From: a bacterium
GTDB taxonomy: Bacteria > UBA8248
Assembly: GCA_022825065.1 (NCBI GenBank)
Contig: JAJDYR010000037.1
Coordinates: 319,805 to 383,804, forward strand
Direction of reading: 5' to 3'
DNA length: 64,000 bases
Part shown: one piece after another, positions 62,045 to 64,000 of the stretch
Position numbering within the stretch: position 1 is the first letter of the stretch
Layout: each line of letters opens with the position of its first letter
Position numbers and translations under genes: made by a program
The notes under the pieces: model-generated
Database searches by the model: none
What the model was told of the DNA's origin: nothing
The model's input: only the letters and a program-made list of their open reading frames with translations

Positions 62045-62695
62045 TTGGGCTTGAGCGAAGAGCAGATTCAGCGCTACAGCCGCCACATTCTGCTCCCCGG
62101 TGTGGGAGGAGTCGGGCAGGAGCGTCTGTTGGCCTCTTCCGTCCTCATCGCATATCCGGCGGATGAGGAGAGTGCTGCGCTCACCGCCCTGGCGTATCTG
62201 GCGGCGGCGGGCGTGGGCCGGGTCGGCTGGTGTCCGCTCGATGAGGACGACGGGCTCAAGCGGAAATCGCCGCTTTCCGCCTTCTATGGCGGCAGCCTGG
62301 GAGGTGGCCTCAAGAGGCTCAATCCCGATACGAGGCTGGTTCCCGTTCGCCCGGGCGAGGGAGCAGGGGAGGTTTTCGACGTCCTCATCCGGCTGGGCGG
62401 TGAGGGAGCCCCGGTTGATGAGAGGTTCGAGGCTTCGGCGAAACTCACGCTGCGGGGCGTCTCCCGTGGGGAGTCGGGAGAAATTTTGGAGGGCCCCGGC
62501 GCCCTCGCTCAGCCGGACGCGGCGCCGTCTCCAGGGGAAGCATCAACCGTAACTACCCAGGGAGCCTTGGGCGCATGGCTGGCCGCGAGAGCCTTGCGGC
62601 ATCTGGTGGATGAAATGGAAACAGTGGGGTCGACTGCGCAGGCCCGATTCGATTTTTCGCACGGCCTGGTGGAGGCGCGTGCGAACCTTTCCTGA
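62045..62695 (+). CDS. Degenerate E1-like (MoeB/ThiF family) protein
   Basis: A 216-residue protein. Residues 3-34 are a standard MoeB/ThiF N-terminus (IQRYSRHILLPGVGG, then GQERLLASSVLI). The next segment should carry the ATP-binding loop G-x-G-G-L-G, yet reads [16 protein letters not shown] before rejoining the family at YLAAAGVGRVGW. The usual N-x-x-R-Q block and the catalytic Cys and zinc Cys pairs are absent. Later family echoes remain (LKRLNPDTRLVPV, VFDVLIRLGG, GALGAWLAARALRHLVD). It is too short for MoeB (about 250) and is probably inactive as an adenylyltransferase. TTG 62045 follows AGGAGA by 8 bases. Confidence 0.7.
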   Translation: MGLSEEQIQRYSRHILLPGVGGVGQERLLASSVLIAYPADEESAALTALAYLAAAGVGRVGWCPLDEDDGLKRKSPLSAFYGGSLGGGLKRLNPDTRLVPVRPGEGAGEVFDVLIRLGGEGAPVDERFEASAKLTLRGVSRGESGEILEGPGALAQPDAAPSPGEASTVTTQGALGAWLAARALRHLVDEMETVGSTAQARFDFSHGLVEARANLS

Positions 62696-62728
62696 GATTT
62701 TCAGGAGCAGAGTGCGAGGGCCATCCCA

Positions 62729-63667
62729 ATGGTCGAATCGACGGTGGAGAATCCCGCGAGCGCGTTCAGGAATTTAGAGGATTCCCCAATCATCAAGTGT
62801 ATCGGCAACACCCCCCTGCTCGAAGTCAAGCTGTTCGAGAGCGAATTCCCCGACGTGGAGGTCTACGCCAAGGCGGAGTGGTTCAACCCGGGCGGCTCGG
62901 TGAAGGACAGGCCGGCGCTCTTCATGGTGAAGGACGGCCTGGAAACGGGAGCGTTGCGGCCCGGCAAGATTCTGCTCGACTCCACGAGCGGCAACACCGG
63001 CATCGCCTACGCCATGATCGGCGCGGCGCTCGGGATTCCGGTGCGCCTCGTCCTGCCTGCGAACGCGAGCGACGAGCGCAAGGCGACCTTGAAGGGCTAC
63101 GGGGCCGAGGTCGTTTTCTCGGACCCCCTGGAGGGCTCGGACGGCGCGCAGCGCCTCGCGGCGAAGATGTATCAGGACGAGCCGGAAAAATATTTCCTGC
63201 CCTGTCAGTACGACAACCCGGCCAACCCGCTCGCCCACGCCGAGACCACGGCGGCCGAGATTCTCGAGCAGACGGGCGGGCGCGTGGAGCACTTCGTCGC
63301 GGGTCTCGGCACCACGGGCACCCTGGTGGGCACGGGACGCGGCCTCAAGGCGAGAAAACCGGGCGTCGCCGTGCATGCGGTCATGCCGTCGGAATCGTTT
63401 CACGGGCTCGAGGGCATGAAGCACATCCCCACGGCCATTCGCCCGGGGATTTACGATGAGAGCGTGCACGACAACCTGATACCGGCGGGCACCGAGGAGA
63501 GCTACGATCTGGCCGAGCGCATCGCGAAGGAAGAGGGTCTCTTCATCGGCCACTCGGCGGGGGCCGCGCTCGTGGGCGTTCGCGAGGTGGCGAAGCGGAT
63601 AGGAAAGGGCGTTATCGTCACCCTGTTCCCCGACGGGGGGGACAGGTACCTGAGCGAAGCGCGCTGA
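62729..63667 (+). CDS. cysM: Cysteine synthase, CysM-type
   Basis: A 312-residue PLP enzyme. Lys59 in NPGGSVKDRPALFM binds the cofactor, TSGNTG follows at 86-91, and GLGTTGTLVGTGRGL is the phosphate loop. The KAEWFNPGGSVKDRP stretch and HAVMPSESFHGLEGMKH differ clearly from the CysK-type gene upstream, so the two are not recent duplicates. In mycobacteria the CysM partner of CysO uses O-phosphoserine; that preference here is plausible but not proven. It is followed at once by an inverted-repeat element. Confidence 0.92.
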   Translation: MVESTVENPASAFRNLEDSPIIKCIGNTPLLEVKLFESEFPDVEVYAKAEWFNPGGSVKDRPALFMVKDGLETGALRPGKILLDSTSGNTGIAYAMIGAALGIPVRLVLPANASDERKATLKGYGAEVVFSDPLEGSDGAQRLAAKMYQDEPEKYFLPCQYDNPANPLAHAETTAAEILEQTGGRVEHFVAGLGTTGTLVGTGRGLKARKPGVAVHAVMPSESFHGLEGMKHIPTAIRPGIYDESVHDNLIPAGTEESYDLAERIAKEEGLFIGHSAGAALVGVREVAKRIGKGVIVTLFPDGGDRYLSEAR

Positions 63668-63669
63668 GG

Positions 63670-63896
63670 GGGGGTGTTGAAAAAGTCCTCAGAAGCAGGG
63701 AATGGGTTTTCCGTAGGGGCGGACCTGCGTGTCCGCCCGGTTGTTGATGCGGACCTTGTCGATGCTTTCTCCCCCTGTTGGCGTTCCAGCTCTCTATATC
63801 CGTTCGATATGCGGGCTTCGCGTTTGGGGCGGACACGCAGGTCCGCCCCTACAAAAAGCGCAAACCCTCTTCCATCAGGACTTTTTCAACAACCCC
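63670..63896. repeat. MITE-like inverted-repeat element, 227 bp
   Basis: The ends are inverted repeats agreeing at 19 of 20 positions: left GGGGGTGTTGAAAAAGTCCT (63669-63688 approximately), right AGGACTTTTTCAACAACCCC (63877-63896). Inside, a 26-base block at 63712-63737 is repeated exactly in reverse complement at 63827-63852; each copy also holds a perfect GGGCGGAC/GTCCGCCC hairpin. There is no coding frame for a transposase. It begins just after the cysM stop and ends at the ribosome binding site of the next gene. Confidence 0.85.
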
Positions 63897-63909
63897 AGGG
63901 AGGCTTGGT

Positions 63910-64000
63910 TTGCGTCTGAATCGTGAACAGGTGGAGGCGATGCACCGCCACGCGCGCGAGGCGTATCCCGATGAGTGCTGCGGGCTGATCATCGGGCCTC
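63910..64000 (+). CDS. mec: JAMM/MPN-family peptidase, Mec-like, 3' end cut by window
   Basis: Only the first 30 codons are present. The start is TTG 63910, with AGGGAGG (63897-63903) just upstream. The N-terminus (EQVEAMHRHAREAYPDECCG, then LIIG) matches the opening of JAMM metallopeptidases such as Mec, where the Glu of PDE is the first catalytic residue. The zinc-binding H-x-H...D motif would lie beyond the window. In the CysO pathway Mec releases cysteine from the CysO-cysteine adduct; in relatives such enzymes trim carrier tails to expose Gly-Gly. Confidence 0.75.
   Translation, partial: MRLNREQVEAMHRHAREAYPDECCGLIIGP

Overview
The window looks like a chromosomal stretch from a GC-rich (roughly 60% by eye) Gram-negative bacterium. 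An outer membrane is implied by two lipoproteins with clear lipoboxes, a LolB-like lipoprotein, a SurA/PpiD-type chaperone, an MlaF-type ATPase and a CpoB-like protein. The order of housekeeping blocks (lolB-ispE-prs-rplY-pth; rpsF-ssb-rpsR-rplI-dnaB-alr; tgt-yajC-secDF; topA-trmFO-xerC-hslVU; mreBCD-mrdAB) and a fused radical-SAM/DUF2344 protein beside RNase G fit a Deltaproteobacteria-like, Nitrospinota-like or Tectomicrobia-like lineage. That placement is inference; no rRNA gene is present to fix it.

Layout. 1-1247: end of a branched-chain amino acid ABC transporter (livG partial, livF). 1248-2271: gene-free, packed with dispersed repeats. 2272-6829: a NIPSNAP protein, then a leftward operon for GDP-mannose and cell-wall lipid carrier recycling (phosphomannomutase, YqaA-like membrane protein, mannose-1-P guanylyltransferase, uppP). 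7040-14219: plsC, dciA, a TPR lipoprotein, LolB-like, ispE, prs, rplY, pth. 14302-16299: membrane pyrophosphatase. 16453-21106: ribosomal proteins S6, S18 and L9 with ssb, then dnaB and alr. 21139-26147: mlaF, tgt, yajC, secD, secF.

26148-28968 is the accessory interval: a repeat copy, a two-gene AbiE-like toxin-antitoxin pair whose antitoxin carries two nuclease-fold-like motifs, an AT-rich promoter bracketed by an inverted repeat, and a gene-free tail with stem-loops. 28969-41313 runs leftward: dprA, topA, trmFO, xerC, hslV, hslU, then argB, argD, argF, argG. 41410-46669 is a CpoB-like lipoprotein, RNase G and the radical-SAM protein. A lone sulfatase (46987-48450) separates these from the leftward mreB-mreC-mreD-mrdA-rodA shape operon. 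54237-60515 holds a PpiD-like foldase, an orphan AbrB-type protein, an alpha-glucan phosphorylase, a cupin and thiD.

The most interesting region is the right end (60720-64000): cysK-type synthase, a CysO-like sulfur carrier ending Gly-Gly-Leu, an E1-like (MoeB/ThiF) protein whose nucleotide-binding loop has been lost, a second CysM-type synthase, a 227-bp MITE-like inverted repeat, and the start of a JAMM-family (Mec-like) peptidase. Together they look like a carrier-protein-dependent cysteine biosynthesis operon resembling mycobacterial cysM-cysO-mec, with extra parts (a pseudo-E1 and two synthases) I do not recognise from described systems. A repeat family with the end sequence GGGGNTGTTGAAAAAGTCCT is scattered through at least five intergenic sites.
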